64,000 nucleotides of DNA from Bradyrhizobium sp. AZCC 1610 (GTDB lineage Bacteria; Pseudomonadota; Alphaproteobacteria; Rhizobiales; Xanthobacteraceae), in assembly GCF_036924515.1 (NCBI RefSeq), contig NZ_JAZHRR010000001.1, forward strand, positions 4,559,001 through 4,623,000, read 5' to 3'. This document shows, piece by piece, positions 37,697 through 45,867 of the stretch. How positions within the stretch are numbered: the first letter of the stretch is position 1; every line of letters begins with the position of its first letter. The notes under the pieces are model-generated. The model made no database searches. It was not told the DNA's origin and saw nothing but the letters and a program-made list of their open reading frames with translations. Position numbers and translations under genes: made by a program.

Positions 37697-39455
37697 TCAA
37701 ATTCCGAGACCAATTTTCCTTCCGAAGGTCCAGGTCACACCGCCCCCTTTCGTTGCGATGCCTGACACCTCCCGACCAAGATGCTGCTCCAACGCCGGTC
37801 GCCAAGGTACAAGCTGGAATCCAAATCCATCGTCGATCATGGCAAACCGCCCCGACGCCAGCGTTACGCGTTGACGATAGATACCTGCGACATGCTCACC
37901 TTCAGACGAAGGATGATGGAGCAATCCGGTCTCGGCCGAGAGCCTCGACGCAGCCGCATCAAGGTCCCGTTGTCTTAAAGTATTGAGGAGATCGCGGGCG
38001 AAGATAACGCGCTGCCCTTGTCTCCGCGCGACACCTTCGTCTGCGAGATGGTCGATCCGGCGCTCCATCGCATCTTGCACTACTGTTCCGAAACCGGCGC
38101 CGCCGACCTCCGAATCACGGGCAAGCAACTGCCGGTCGATCCAGGTCGCGCCCTGCGCCGTGACCTGAGCCTCGATGCTGAGATCCGATCGCGTGGCAAG
38201 CTCGAGGCGTTTGCGGCCTTGCGCATCCTCGTATGCCCGTGCTTCCACGATCGCGCCGGGCGTGGCATCGCCGGTCATTTCTAGATCAGTGAACCTGATG
38301 TGATGCGTTCGTCCATCTATGCCCTCGATGATCGCATAGGCCGAACCTTTCAGCTCGTCGTGTAGCCCGCGCTCGACCAGGCGGCCAACCACTGCGTCTG
38401 CCGGCTCATCGCCGTGCAGGGCAAAGCCCGAGACATCTGGTTCGCGACCGATGCCGGCGATAGCCCGATGCATGGTCTTGAGAATATCGCCACGAATCGA
38501 GAGATCACGAAGCTTGTCCTCGATACCAGGTTTGAGGGTCCAGCAACCGGGTGCAATCTGCTCGGCAAGCCCGAAACGTTCCAGCCTGGTTGCCCGGCCG
38601 ACCATCAGACGGCGAAGTTCGGGGTCTTCACCTGTTGCATTTGGCCGAAGGTCCACCACGCCGGCCCCTTCGTCGGCGACAATACGCAACGCCTGATCTA
38701 GACTCGTCCAACGCTCGGCCTCAACGTCCCTCGTCAGGGCGGATCGGATCTCTCGCTCGCTGCGTGGCCCGAGTTCGAGAGTAACGCGCTCAGTGGCGCG
38801 ATTCCGAAAGCCGCGACTGATGTAATCACGACTAATGACCAAATCCTGGCCGTTCGCGTCGCGGCCGCGGATCAGGACGTGGACATGGGGGTTGTCGGTA
38901 TTCCAGTGATCGACCGCAATCCAGTCCAGTTTGGTTTCGAGGTCCGCTGCTACATCGATCATTAGCTCTCGCGTGAAGGTACGGAGATCGCCGAGTTCGG
39001 CGGCGTCCGTCTGGAGATATGATGAAGCGGAAATGATGCCGATCGTCCTCACAGCGTTCGGCAAAGGCGCGCTCATCCGCCACATCCGATCTCGCGTTGA
39101 ACATCCGGGCGTCGGCACCGTCCCGCGTCACGCCCTCCCGCTTCAAATACGTGATATGCTTGAACAGAGGCGCTGAACGAAAGCGCGTGCCGTGGTGGCG
39201 GACCACGCGCGCCTTCATTGCCACACGTCGCGAGGTCGGTCGTAGCGACGACAAGGAGAGAGCGGCACGCCGGCCTCGTCCAAAGCGGGACCGGCTCGCG
39301 CCGCCCTTGCCGCGTCCAAAACTGTCCCCGACATGTCCGGCCCTCTTCGCAGCTCGCATGACCTGGCCGACAAAGCTTTTCGGACGCAAGTCGCGGCGCC
39401 CGCCGTCGCGAATGCGGCCGGGGCGAACGCGAAAGTCATTATCGCCGCGGCTCAT
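37697..39455 (-). pseudogene. rlxS: VirD2-like relaxase with DUF3363 (RlxS-like), apparent frameshift
   Basis: The relaxase nicks oriT and pilots the strand into the recipient. The first ~148 codons (start ATG 39455) encode a basic, Gly/Arg-rich lead and the catalytic-tyrosine region FKHITYLKREGVTRDG; the frame then runs off after IISPDGRRR. The rest, in another frame, carries the metal-binding histidines in DWIAVDHWNTDNPHVHVLIR and the DUF3363 C-terminal domain down to the stop at 37697. Removing one C of the pair at 39007-39008 (+ strand) joins SPD to DAAELGDLRTF and gives a 585-residue protein of normal length. If the indel is real, the relaxase is dead because the Tyr and His motifs are separated. 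Confidence 0.85.
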
Positions 39456-40003
39456 GATGCTACCCCGCCGACTTGCGCTAAGAAGGGCGGCTCTCGATCC
39501 GTTGATTTTCTTGACATTTCCCGATGGAGCGACGCCATGACCATTCCAGTCGTCCCCTAAAACTTAAGTTCCATCAACCACATGGGCCCGACCGAAGGCG
39601 GCGCTTTTACCTTGCCTTCCTAATCGGGCGTGCAAAGTCAACTCCGTCCTACGCTTTTTTGCGACTTCTCTAAACAAGCAGCGCTCCTTATCCCGCTGCT
39701 TCGATTGCGAGCAGCGTTCGCCATCAGCACGGTCGCGATTTGCATTCTCCAGGCGGGGTCCATGCGTTCCTTCGCGTTCAGCACTTGGGCTGTCGCATAC
39801 TCTTCATCAGGTTCGTAAACAGGGCTGTCCAAGCAGTCCGGCGCTCTCGTCCCCGAAGGGCGGCAGCAGGCAAGAGATAGCGGACATTCCCCGTTTCGCG
39901 GCCCCGCCAGGGGACGCTCACCGCGCGCGCGGATCTTTAATCTTTGCTCCTCCTCAACATGCTGGGTGCAACACCAGGCTAATCTTTCGTGCTGCTACAG
40001 CAG
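39456..40003. other. Relaxase-upstream interval, possible oriT region
   Basis: No clear gene is present. A TTG-started frame at 39638-39832 (minus strand) reads PDEEYATAQVLNAKERMDP and then degenerates; it may be a gene remnant. By position, upstream of the relaxase, an origin of transfer is expected here, but I could not identify a convincing nic site or inverted repeat. The IS110 copy begins at the right end. Confidence 0.35.
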
Positions 40004-41068
40004 TTACTGTGCAGGCCTCAATCGCAATCGTTGCGTGACCTTGGCGCCGAACCCGACGTGGAAGTCGGTTTCGCTGACCCACATCCTGTACAGGATACCG
40101 GCAAGCTTGCGCGCGACCGCGACGATCGCGCACAGCATGCTCGACCGTTTGGCGATCCGCAGGCCCCAGGCCCGCAATGCCGACCATTTCCTGACCCGTA
40201 GCAACAGGCTTGCGGCCGCCTCGCATAGCGCCTCCCGAACCGCAACGTCGCCCTGCTTGCTGATGCGGCCCTCATAGTCGATCGACGTTCCAGACTGATG
40301 TCGCCTCGGCGTCAGGCCAAAATGCGCTCCGACCGTTCGAGATCGCGCAAAGCGTCGGGGATCATCTAACCCCACTTTGAACGAAAGAGCGGCAACGGGC
40401 CCGACGCCGGGAACCGTCATCAGACGCCGACAGACCGGATCATGTTGGACCACTTGCAGGAGCACGCGATGTAACCGCTCGTAGCCCTCGAAGGGCGCTC
40501 GCCGCACGTCGAGCATGGCTTCGATGGTCATCACGAAAATCGGATCGCTACGTCAGAGCAGCTCGCGAATGCGTGCTTCGTAGGCACCTCGAGCGACGGC
40601 TCCAACCAGTAACCCATAGGCCCGCAGCGCGCCACGAATGTGGTTTTCGATGTCGATCAATTTGCGTTTGAGCAGCTTCCGATTGGCCAGCAGCGTACGC
40701 ATCTTCTGCATGTCGATGTTCTTGACGTGAACGGCGCGGTACCAGCCCAAGCGCATCATCTGTGCGATGCCGCGCGCGTCGTTCCGGTCGGTTTTGTTGC
40801 GCATTGTCGACAGTGAAACGCGCATATGACGGGCTTCGACAACGATGATCGGGATCCCGACCGGTTGTAATTCGCGGTACAACCAGATGCCCAGCGAGGA
40901 CGCCTCGACGCCCACGCGATCGAGGCGATCCGCGGAGCCTTCAAGAGCGCAGCGGATCGCCTCTGGCTCCGTGCTAACCTTCAGCTCGCGCACCGTCTGG
41001 CCCTCGCTGTCGACAACGCAAAGACTGGTTTCCTCAAGGCCGACGTCCAATCCAACGTAAAGTTTCAT
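40004..41068 (-). mobile_element. IS110-family transposase gene with in-frame stop
   Basis: This is a second, different IS110-family transposase (about 354 codons). The RuvC-like half has LYVGLDVGLEETSLCVVD, GVEASSLGIWLYREL and KTDRNDARGIAQMMR; the C-terminal half has LMTVPGVGPVAALSFK and HFGLTPRRHQSGTS. Unlike the first IS110 copy, the two halves are in the same frame but interrupted by a TGA at 40553-40555 (IRELL-stop-RSDPIFV). It is therefore a nonsense-mutated copy. It lies between the relaxase and traF genes and may have displaced the gene normally found downstream of traF. Confidence 0.85.
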
Positions 41069-41353
41069 CGGAGCTCTCCTTTGTGCCAACTACCACCTAA
41101 GTCGTTGCACCCAGGCTCCAGATTCGGCCACCAGTGGGCTAAACCCGTGCACCGGTTTCTCGAAGCCCGATTTGAAGAGCCGTCCACGGTCAGTCTGCCC
41201 CTGCTCCCAACCACGCACCGCCAAGAATGCGAATAGCTTCGACAGAATGCGATTCAGCTCACTGGCGGCGGACGCAACCGTCAGAACTGCAGACAAGACA
41301 GCCGCCACAGCGGAACAAGCGGCAATCCCAACAGAAGATGAGCGTGCCCACGA
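41069..41353. other. Short interval between IS110 and traF
   Basis: One minus-strand frame (GTG near 41308 to 41090) begins like a signal peptide (AAVLSAVLTVASAASELNRI) but then matches nothing I know. It could be the stump of a gene that followed traF, truncated by the IS110 insertion. Confidence 0.35.
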
Positions 41354-41866
41354 TCAATCCTCCCAAGTCCACACGGGAAGTACGCGACCGATGACAGCCT
41401 TTGCCGGCATCATTCCGAAGTAACGGCCGTCGAGCGAGGTTGCCGACTGCCAGTTCATTAGAAAGAGCTCGGCGTCTCCGACGACGTTGCATCCGTGCCA
41501 GATCGGCAATGGCTGGCCGCGTCTGTCGCGCTCCCGCGCCTCGCCCATCTCGATGCCATCGATCGTAATGGTGCTCCCGGTTCTGCAGACGGTTTGTCCG
41601 GGAAGCGCCAGCACACGCTTCAACATCGGAACTCCTGTCGGCAGGTAGCCATTTCGGTCCAGGTAGGTCGCCAGCGGCTCGGGCGGCTGAACGGCGACGA
41701 GTTCGGTGACGTAGTAATTGCTGGCCGCGCGCATGCGATAGAGGCCAAGAGGGACACTCTCAGAACTGTTCCAGATGCAGATTGGGAACGGCTTTGCGAC
41801 GATTGTCCCAGCGAGAATGGCAGCTGCGCCGATCGTCACCGCGAGTGTTCGGTTTCGGGGCGTCAC
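41354..41866 (-). CDS. traF: Conjugal transfer signal peptidase TraF (S26 family)
   Basis: This is a 170-residue membrane-anchored S26 peptidase that processes or cyclises the TrbC pilin. A membrane segment (LAVTIGAAAILAGTIVA) is followed by the catalytic serine region NSSESVPLGLYRM and the catalytic lysine region MLKRVLALPGQTV; the C-terminal DGRYFGMMP is also conserved. A GTG start at 41866 overlaps the DUF2840 stop (GTGA) and gives the expected length. Confidence 0.92.
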   Translation of the reverse strand: MTPRNRTLAVTIGAAAILAGTIVAKPFPICIWNSSESVPLGLYRMRAASNYYVTELVAVQPPEPLATYLDRNGYLPTGVPMLKRVLALPGQTVCRTGSTITIDGIEMGEARERDRRGQPLPIWHGCNVVGDAELFLMNWQSATSLDGRYFGMMPAKAVIGRVLPVWTWED

Positions 41867-42327
41867 AGTGCGACCCTCCGCCGACGGAGCCAGGCCTGAT
41901 GGCGTGACTTTGTGTAGGCGCGCGGGGTTTCGTTGACGGACAGGCGGTTGTGAACGTGATGCCAATAGTCGGGTGCGGCGTCGGCAGGATCAATGCCGAG
42001 GGCCTCTACGGCATCGATCAACTGCAGTACGCGTTCGACCTTTGGCCAGCCTGAAAGGCGCAAGAGACTCTCGCCGCCGGGTTTGACATAGGGGACGGTC
42101 GAGCAGCGTTGGCCGGTTGCGACCGCCCGCAAGATGTCGATGCGGGAAACGTTCGTTCCGAAATCGTTCGACATCCAGCGAACGAAAGCAAAGATGCTGC
42201 CGGGTGCGAATGACAGGACGCGCCTGTTGCGATCGAGGATTCTCTCCTCGGCAGCGCGACCGAAACGAATTCGGTTCTCGATGCGCCTTTCAAGCCAGAG
42301 AAGCTCGACCTGCGTGAGATCGCTCAT
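41863..42327 (-). CDS. DUF2840 family protein
   Basis: This 154-residue protein is recognised as DUF2840 (start TQVELLWLERRIENRIRFGR, later FVRWMSNDFGTNVSRIDILR and DYWHHVHNRLSVN). It is always found next to traF in this class of element and is co-translated with it. Function unknown. In relatives I recall a parA gene just upstream; here there is only a 250-base gap with iterons. Confidence 0.82.
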   Translation of the reverse strand: MSDLTQVELLWLERRIENRIRFGRAAEERILDRNRRVLSFAPGSIFAFVRWMSNDFGTNVSRIDILRAVATGQRCSTVPYVKPGGESLLRLSGWPKVERVLQLIDAVEALGIDPADAAPDYWHHVHNRLSVNETPRAYTKSRHQAWLRRRRVAL

Positions 42328-42429
42328 GAGGCCCCTCCGTCTACCCGGAGGTCCAACGCTTGCGGACGCGCACGCAGATCGCGCGGCGACGGGTTATGCA
42401 CAGCAGGGAAAACGGCGCGGTCCGTTAGA

Positions 42430-42448
42430 AGAAATCCGAAGGATTTCT
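42430..42448. repeat. Hairpin flanked by GTTAGAAG direct repeats
   Basis: AGAAATCC-GAA-GGATTTCT is a perfect 8-bp stem. The octamer GTTAGAAG occurs on both sides (42424-42431 and 42450-42457). It lies between repA and DUF2840, next to the iterons, and may be part of an origin or a weak terminator for repA. Confidence 0.4.
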
Positions 42449-42507
42449 GGTTAGAAGAGTTACGGCGGCTCGAACGCACGTGATCACAAGCGCTTAAGCC
42501 CGATTCC

Positions 42508-42572
42508 GGTCCCCGATAGCACGAGGATCCGGTCCCCGATGGCACGAGGGTTGTGGTCCCCGATAGCACGAG
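42508..42572. repeat. Three iteron-like direct repeats, candidate replication origin
   Basis: The 18-mer GGTCCCCGATAGCACGAG occurs at 42508-42525, 42531-42548 (one mismatch, GATG for GATA) and 42555-42572. The period is 23-24 bases, about two helical turns. It starts five bases beyond the repA stop codon. Direct repeats of this spacing next to a RepA gene are the classical layout of iterons bound by the initiator. Confidence 0.7.
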
Positions 42573-42577
42573 TTGAT

Positions 42578-43459
42578 TCACAGCTTATCTCCAGCCTCCG
42601 GCGCCAGCCCGCGCTTGCGAAGCCGCTCCTCGAACGGATCGGTGCAACGCGGCGCAAAGTTCAACCGTTCGACGCCGTTTGGGTCGCGCGTGATCACGAG
42701 CTCATAGCCGGGCAAGGTCTGCCGACTGACGATTTCGCGCAGGTCGAACGCAAAATGCTTGAGAGGCGAGAGACTGCCGGACTTGGCGTGGAGATGCAGA
42801 AAGTCGAAACTCCAGCCGCCTTGCTGGCGGCCGCCATGCTTGCGGACGAGCCGGTAAAGCCAACGCTCGAGCCCTCCGGTTAAACCAAAATAGGCACGGT
42901 CGATGGTCAGCACGAGCGCGTCATCCAGAACGCCGGCAAAGAACCAGTCCGGCAGGATCAGTTCGAGACCCGTTGGGCGCCCGTTGGCGTCGGCCGTCTC
43001 CTTCCATTCGTTGATCCAGGAAAAACGATGCCGCCGCCGTTCTGCCGGCTGGCGGATCGACGTCAGCACCGACGTCGCCTGCAGCCGGTCAAGACCTGCC
43101 TTGAGGCGCTCGTAGTTGCGCGCGCTGGTGCCGCGGCCAGCAAAGGTCAGGATTTCATAAGGCGTCGCCGCCATCAGACGCGAGGTCTTCAGGCCGGCGT
43201 CGCGCGCCTCGACAATTTGCGAGGCGGCCCAGATCAGGACATCAGCATCCCAGATCGTCGCCATGCCGTGTTCGGGCACCGCTTCAACGCGAATGGAGAT
43301 TGCCCCCGCCCGGAAATCGATCGGTACAATCCGCTTTGACTTTGCGAGCGAGAAGAACGGATAAGCCATCAGGTCCTGGGCGTCGCGCGGCGCGAGATCG
43401 CCCGGCAAGGCACGAAACAGCTCGAGCTGGCTGCGCTCGGATCGAGATTTGCGCCGCAT
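42578..43459 (-). CDS. repA: RepA-like replication initiator (RPA family)
   Basis: This is a 293-residue plasmid-type replication initiator. Recognisable segments are RSERSQLELFRALPGDLAPR at the start, DLMAYPFFSLAKSKRIVPID, IWDADVLIWAASQIVEAR (winged-helix region), ATPYEILTFAGRGTSARNYE and GLERWLYRLVRKHGGR. Such proteins let some ICEs replicate as circles after excision. Three iteron-like repeats follow the stop codon directly. It lies 21 bases after the excisionase gene and is probably in its operon. Confidence 0.88.
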   Translation of the reverse strand: MRRKSRSERSQLELFRALPGDLAPRDAQDLMAYPFFSLAKSKRIVPIDFRAGAISIRVEAVPEHGMATIWDADVLIWAASQIVEARDAGLKTSRLMAATPYEILTFAGRGTSARNYERLKAGLDRLQATSVLTSIRQPAERRRHRFSWINEWKETADANGRPTGLELILPDWFFAGVLDDALVLTIDRAYFGLTGGLERWLYRLVRKHGGRQQGGWSFDFLHLHAKSGSLSPLKHFAFDLREIVSRQTLPGYELVITRDPNGVERLNFAPRCTDPFEERLRKRGLAPEAGDKL

Positions 43460-43480
43460 TTACCAATGCTCCCGCAGCAA

Positions 43481-43762
43481 TCAGCGACGTTCGTGGCCCG
43501 CATAGGGGCGCAGTGCCGGATGCTTCTTGGCAGGCAGGACCGTCCCCTTCCCGGGATCGGACGTCGATGTCTTGGACCCGAGATCGGCCCAGGCTTTCAG
43601 ATCATCGAGCGCATAGACGACCCGGCCGCCAATCTTCCGATAAGTCGGACCGGTGCCGTAGGTACGGTGCTTCTCCAAGGTGCGGCCGGAGAGCCCGAGA
43701 TATCGCGCGGCCTCGGGTGTGCGCAGGAAACGTGGCGGCAGACCGGCCATGGGATCGGGCAT
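43481..43762 (-). CDS. rdfS: Helix-turn-helix excisionase, RdfS-like recombination directionality factor
   Basis: This is a 93-residue AlpA/MerR-like DNA-binding protein. The helix-turn-helix and wing read PRFLRTPEAARYLGLSGRTL, then GPTYRKIGGRVVYALDDLKAW. Its place, between an fseA-like gene and the repA-DUF2840-traF-relaxase series, is that of rdfS in ICEMlSymR7A, where the protein directs the integrase to excise the element. The ATG at 43762 (MPDPMAGLPP) is chosen; an ATG 21 bases upstream is possible. The name is by context and fold, not by a search. Confidence 0.75.
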   Translation of the reverse strand: MPDPMAGLPPRFLRTPEAARYLGLSGRTLEKHRTYGTGPTYRKIGGRVVYALDDLKAWADLGSKTSTSDPGKGTVLPAKKHPALRPYAGHERR

Positions 43763-43894
43763 TTGAGAACTCCATGAAGACATCGCGCGAATGCTGGCGG
43801 TGCCAGCGTGTGTGCAGTGATCATGGAGGAGCAGCCCTTCGCAGGGGGATGCCGAAGATCGAGGGGTGGATTTTCGACACCCCCAAGCGAGCGG

Positions 43895-44664
43895 CTATTT
43901 GTCCTTGCGTCTTGGACGCAGGAGTTCGCGATAACCGCCGCGCATCAAAGCGAGGCCGCGCTGCACGAGGCGGATGGTACGATTGCGCAGATCATGCGTC
44001 TTCCAGGCGCCGCTCCGGGATGCGCTTCTTGCCAAAAAGACCTTCGGCAATCGCACGATAGCTCTTGTTTTCATTGCGCCCATCCAGGGCGCGCAAAACC
44101 AACGTAAATCGCTGGCGCCGCTCCGGAGAAAAGCCGGACGGCGGTGGTCCAGGCGAACGGCCACTCAGCGTACGCCAAAGCGATTGGGCAGCCTGGGCGC
44201 GGAGCTCGAACGACGAGTCCATTGGCAGCTCAATCGCTTGCGGCGAGCCGGCGGCAGGCAGTTTCCTCATCCACACGCGATGCGTGGCGCCATCGAACCG
44301 TAGCACGGCATGCCAGCCGTCCGCGTTCTGCCGCAACTCGCCGGGCGGCAGTCTTGTTAGATCCAGAGCGATCGGTTGAGCTGAAGTTTGCGACGACGAA
44401 GGCCCTACCGACAAAACGGTCGGCAGAACTTCAGGCGCCCAAAAGACGATCTGCTCGTGACAGGCCTTCTGCGGATCAGCCGCGAAAAGACAGGCCCCAT
44501 TTTTTCCGGAATTCGGCTGGCGCGCCGGCAAGCGGGTTTTCAAGCGCGCGATAGTGTTTTTTGTATTCGGGATTACGACGGAGGCATTCCCAGGCGAGAC
44601 CGGTCAGGTCGGCGTTCTGCAGTTTTGAATAGGCCTCGGGCGAGCGCCAATCGAAATCCGGCAT
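43895..44664 (-). CDS. fseA: FseA-like excision activator (DUF6499-DUF2285), +1 programmed frameshift, second indel near 3' end
   Basis: Two overlapping frames encode one protein. Frame 0 (44664-44476) gives a 62-residue DUF6499-type domain (MPDFDWRSPEAYSKLQNADL ... RKKWGLSFRG-stop). The continuation, AADPQKACHEQIVFWAPEVL onward, is in the +1 frame and is a DUF2285 domain. The junction is TCT-TTT-CGC, where tRNA-Phe can slip from UUU to UUC, as described for msi172/msi171 (FseA) of ICEMlSymR7A. The fusion activates rdfS there. The DUF2285 frame ends early at 43992; removing one C of the pair at 44010-44011 (+ strand) restores the conserved tail WKTHDLRNRTIRLVQRGLA down to 43895. That second shift looks like a true or artefactual indel. 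Full length would be 255 residues. Confidence 0.8.
44484..44490 (-). promoter_or_regulatory. +1 programmed ribosomal frameshift site UCU-UUU-C
   Basis: On the minus strand, codons TCT (44490-44488) and TTT (44487-44485) are followed by C at 44484. Slipping one base forward re-pairs tRNA-Phe with TTC (44486-44484), and the next codon, GCG, opens the DUF2285 frame. The zero frame stops two codons later (CGC GGC TGA). This matches the UUU-to-UUC slippage reported for FseA. Confidence 0.75.
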
Positions 44665-44817
44665 TGTGCTTGATCCTCACGCGTAACAATGCCGCATTGC
44701 AACACTGCAAATATGGGCCATTTATGGTTGCATAACGTATCCCACCGTTTAGTTACGCGAATTATCTGCAGTTCAGAAGATTTTTCCCTCCCGATTTTAT
44801 TTTGCAGATTGTTTGTC

Positions 44818-45099
44818 CTACTGATCGGCGGGTCCACCGCGCAGCAAATGTCCATAGCCGTGATTCGTCATCCATCTGGCGCGAGCCAAATGACTCTCGA
44901 AGGCGCTGCGCGCACGCTCCGGGTAGCGTTCGGGATCGATGTGAAGAACGATTCTTGCAACGTCCCGCCAGTCCGCATTGTCGGCGTCAGCATCCAGCAG
45001 CCGGAGATAGGTGACGACGTGTTGCTCGTCGTAGGCCGTCAGCACGGGATCAACCGGTGCCAGGTCCGCAACATCGGGATCAAGCGGGGGTGACGGCAT
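44818..45099 (-). CDS. qseM: QseM-like antiactivator (small DUF2285 protein)
   Basis: This is a 93-residue standalone DUF2285 protein: AYDEQHVVTYLRLLDADADN, WRDVARIVLHIDPERYPERA, and FESHLARARWMTNHGYGHLL. In ICEMlSymR7A the protein of this type, QseM, binds and blocks both TraR and FseA, keeping the ICE silent in most cells. The ATG at 45099 is preceded by AAGGAG. It is divergent from a small XRE regulator, as qseM is from qseC. The frame extends upstream, but without a comparable ribosome site. Confidence 0.78.
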   Translation of the reverse strand: MPSPPLDPDVADLAPVDPVLTAYDEQHVVTYLRLLDADADNADWRDVARIVLHIDPERYPERARSAFESHLARARWMTNHGYGHLLRGGPADQ

Positions 45100-45248
45100 G
45101 TAGCTCCTTCGAGACGGCGCGCAGCTGCGGCTGTCCCCATTCAGTGATAGCCCCACTTTAGTCCTATTCGGCACAGTTTCGCAGCCAAGCTTTACGAAGG
45201 CAGCCATTCCTGGAGGACATTCGAATGCCGACGCACTTGGGAATACAC

Positions 45249-45272
45249 ACTATAGGAGATAAACCTCATAGT
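45249..45272. promoter_or_regulatory. Imperfect palindrome, candidate QseC operator
   Basis: ACTATAGG-AGATAAA-CCTCATAGT is an imperfect inverted repeat between the divergent qseM-like and qseC-like genes, about 24 bases before the qseC start. XRE regulators of this type usually autoregulate through such sites. Assignment is by position only. Confidence 0.45.
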
Positions 45273-45295
45273 ATGTAAAGAAGCAACTTGCGCGA

Positions 45296-45547
45296 ATGGA
45301 TATGCGCAAGTTGGTTGGCCGAAACTTCGAGCGATTGCGGAAGCAGAAGGGCTTCACGCAGGAGAAGTTTTCGGAAGCATCCGGCTTTACCCAACAATAC
45401 ATCAGCGGTCTCGAACGCGGACGTCGCAATCCGACCATCGTTACACTGTTTGAACTCGCAACGACCTTGGGCGTGAGCCATATCGATCTTGTGCTACCAG
45501 ATGATGAAGCACGTAGCGAAAGGTCCAAGCTGACCAGGAAAAAGTGA
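45296..45547 (+). CDS. qseC: QseC-like XRE-family regulator
   Basis: This is an 83-residue helix-turn-helix protein: LRKQKGFTQEKFSEASGFTQ then YISGLERGRRNPTIVTLFEL, with a basic C-terminus. It is the only plus-strand gene in the core of the element and is divergent from the qseM-like gene. This reproduces the qseC-qseM pair of ICEMlSymR7A, where QseC sets the level of the antiactivator. A second in-frame ATG lies six bases downstream. Confidence 0.75.
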   Translation: MDMRKLVGRNFERLRKQKGFTQEKFSEASGFTQQYISGLERGRRNPTIVTLFELATTLGVSHIDLVLPDDEARSERSKLTRKK

Positions 45548-45711
45548 ACGATTCCATCCGAATATCTAGCACTGACGAGTGTGCCTCTCAGCTCTTCCGC
45601 GAGCCGGACCGAAGGTCCGGCGAGCGCCGGCGCGGACACGCGTCCGCCCCTGACCCGCTTGCCGGATCCGCAGCTACGCGCTTGGGGCGCCTGGGCAATA
45701 AATGAAAAATG

Positions 45712-45739
45712 GCCGCGCAATTTTCTCAGATTGCGCGGC
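45712..45739 (+). terminator. Hairpin downstream of qseC
   Basis: GCCGCGCAAT and ATTGCGCGGC form a perfect 10-bp stem with an 8-base, T-rich loop, 165 bases after the qseC stop. No T-tract follows. Confidence 0.4.
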
Positions 45740-45840
45740 TCACGTTCTAGACAGCGCGTTCCATCAAGCGTTTGGCTGGCCGGAACGGAGCGAGGAGTAA
45801 AGAACCCCTGACTGTTCGATTTCACCTCACAGGTGAGGAA

Positions 45841-45867
45841 GCCCCGCCGGGCGGATCCAGGCGGGGC
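45841..45867 (-). terminator. Hairpin downstream of DUF736 gene
   Basis: GCCCCGCC and GGCGGGGC form an 8-bp GC-rich stem with an 11-base loop, 19 bases beyond the DUF736 stop codon in the direction of transcription. Confidence 0.5.

Noticed and set aside
39000..39015. Programmed frameshifting in the relaxase gene
   Set aside because: The site (GAC GGA CGC) lacks the UUU-C layout or any known slippery pattern, and the pattern of surplus bases elsewhere favours a plain indel or sequencing error.
39638..39832. Small minus-strand gene (64 codons, TTG start)
   Set aside because: The N-terminal half looks protein-like, but the C-terminal half does not and there is no ribosome site; treated as a possible remnant only.
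40553..40555. TGA read as selenocysteine in the IS110 transposase
   Set aside because: Transposases of this family have no selenocysteine and no SECIS-like hairpin is evident after the codon.
44665..44817. tra box for TraR upstream of the fseA-like gene
   Set aside because: TGCAA/TTGCA-like half-sites occur (near 44698-44735) but do not form a convincing 18-bp palindrome.
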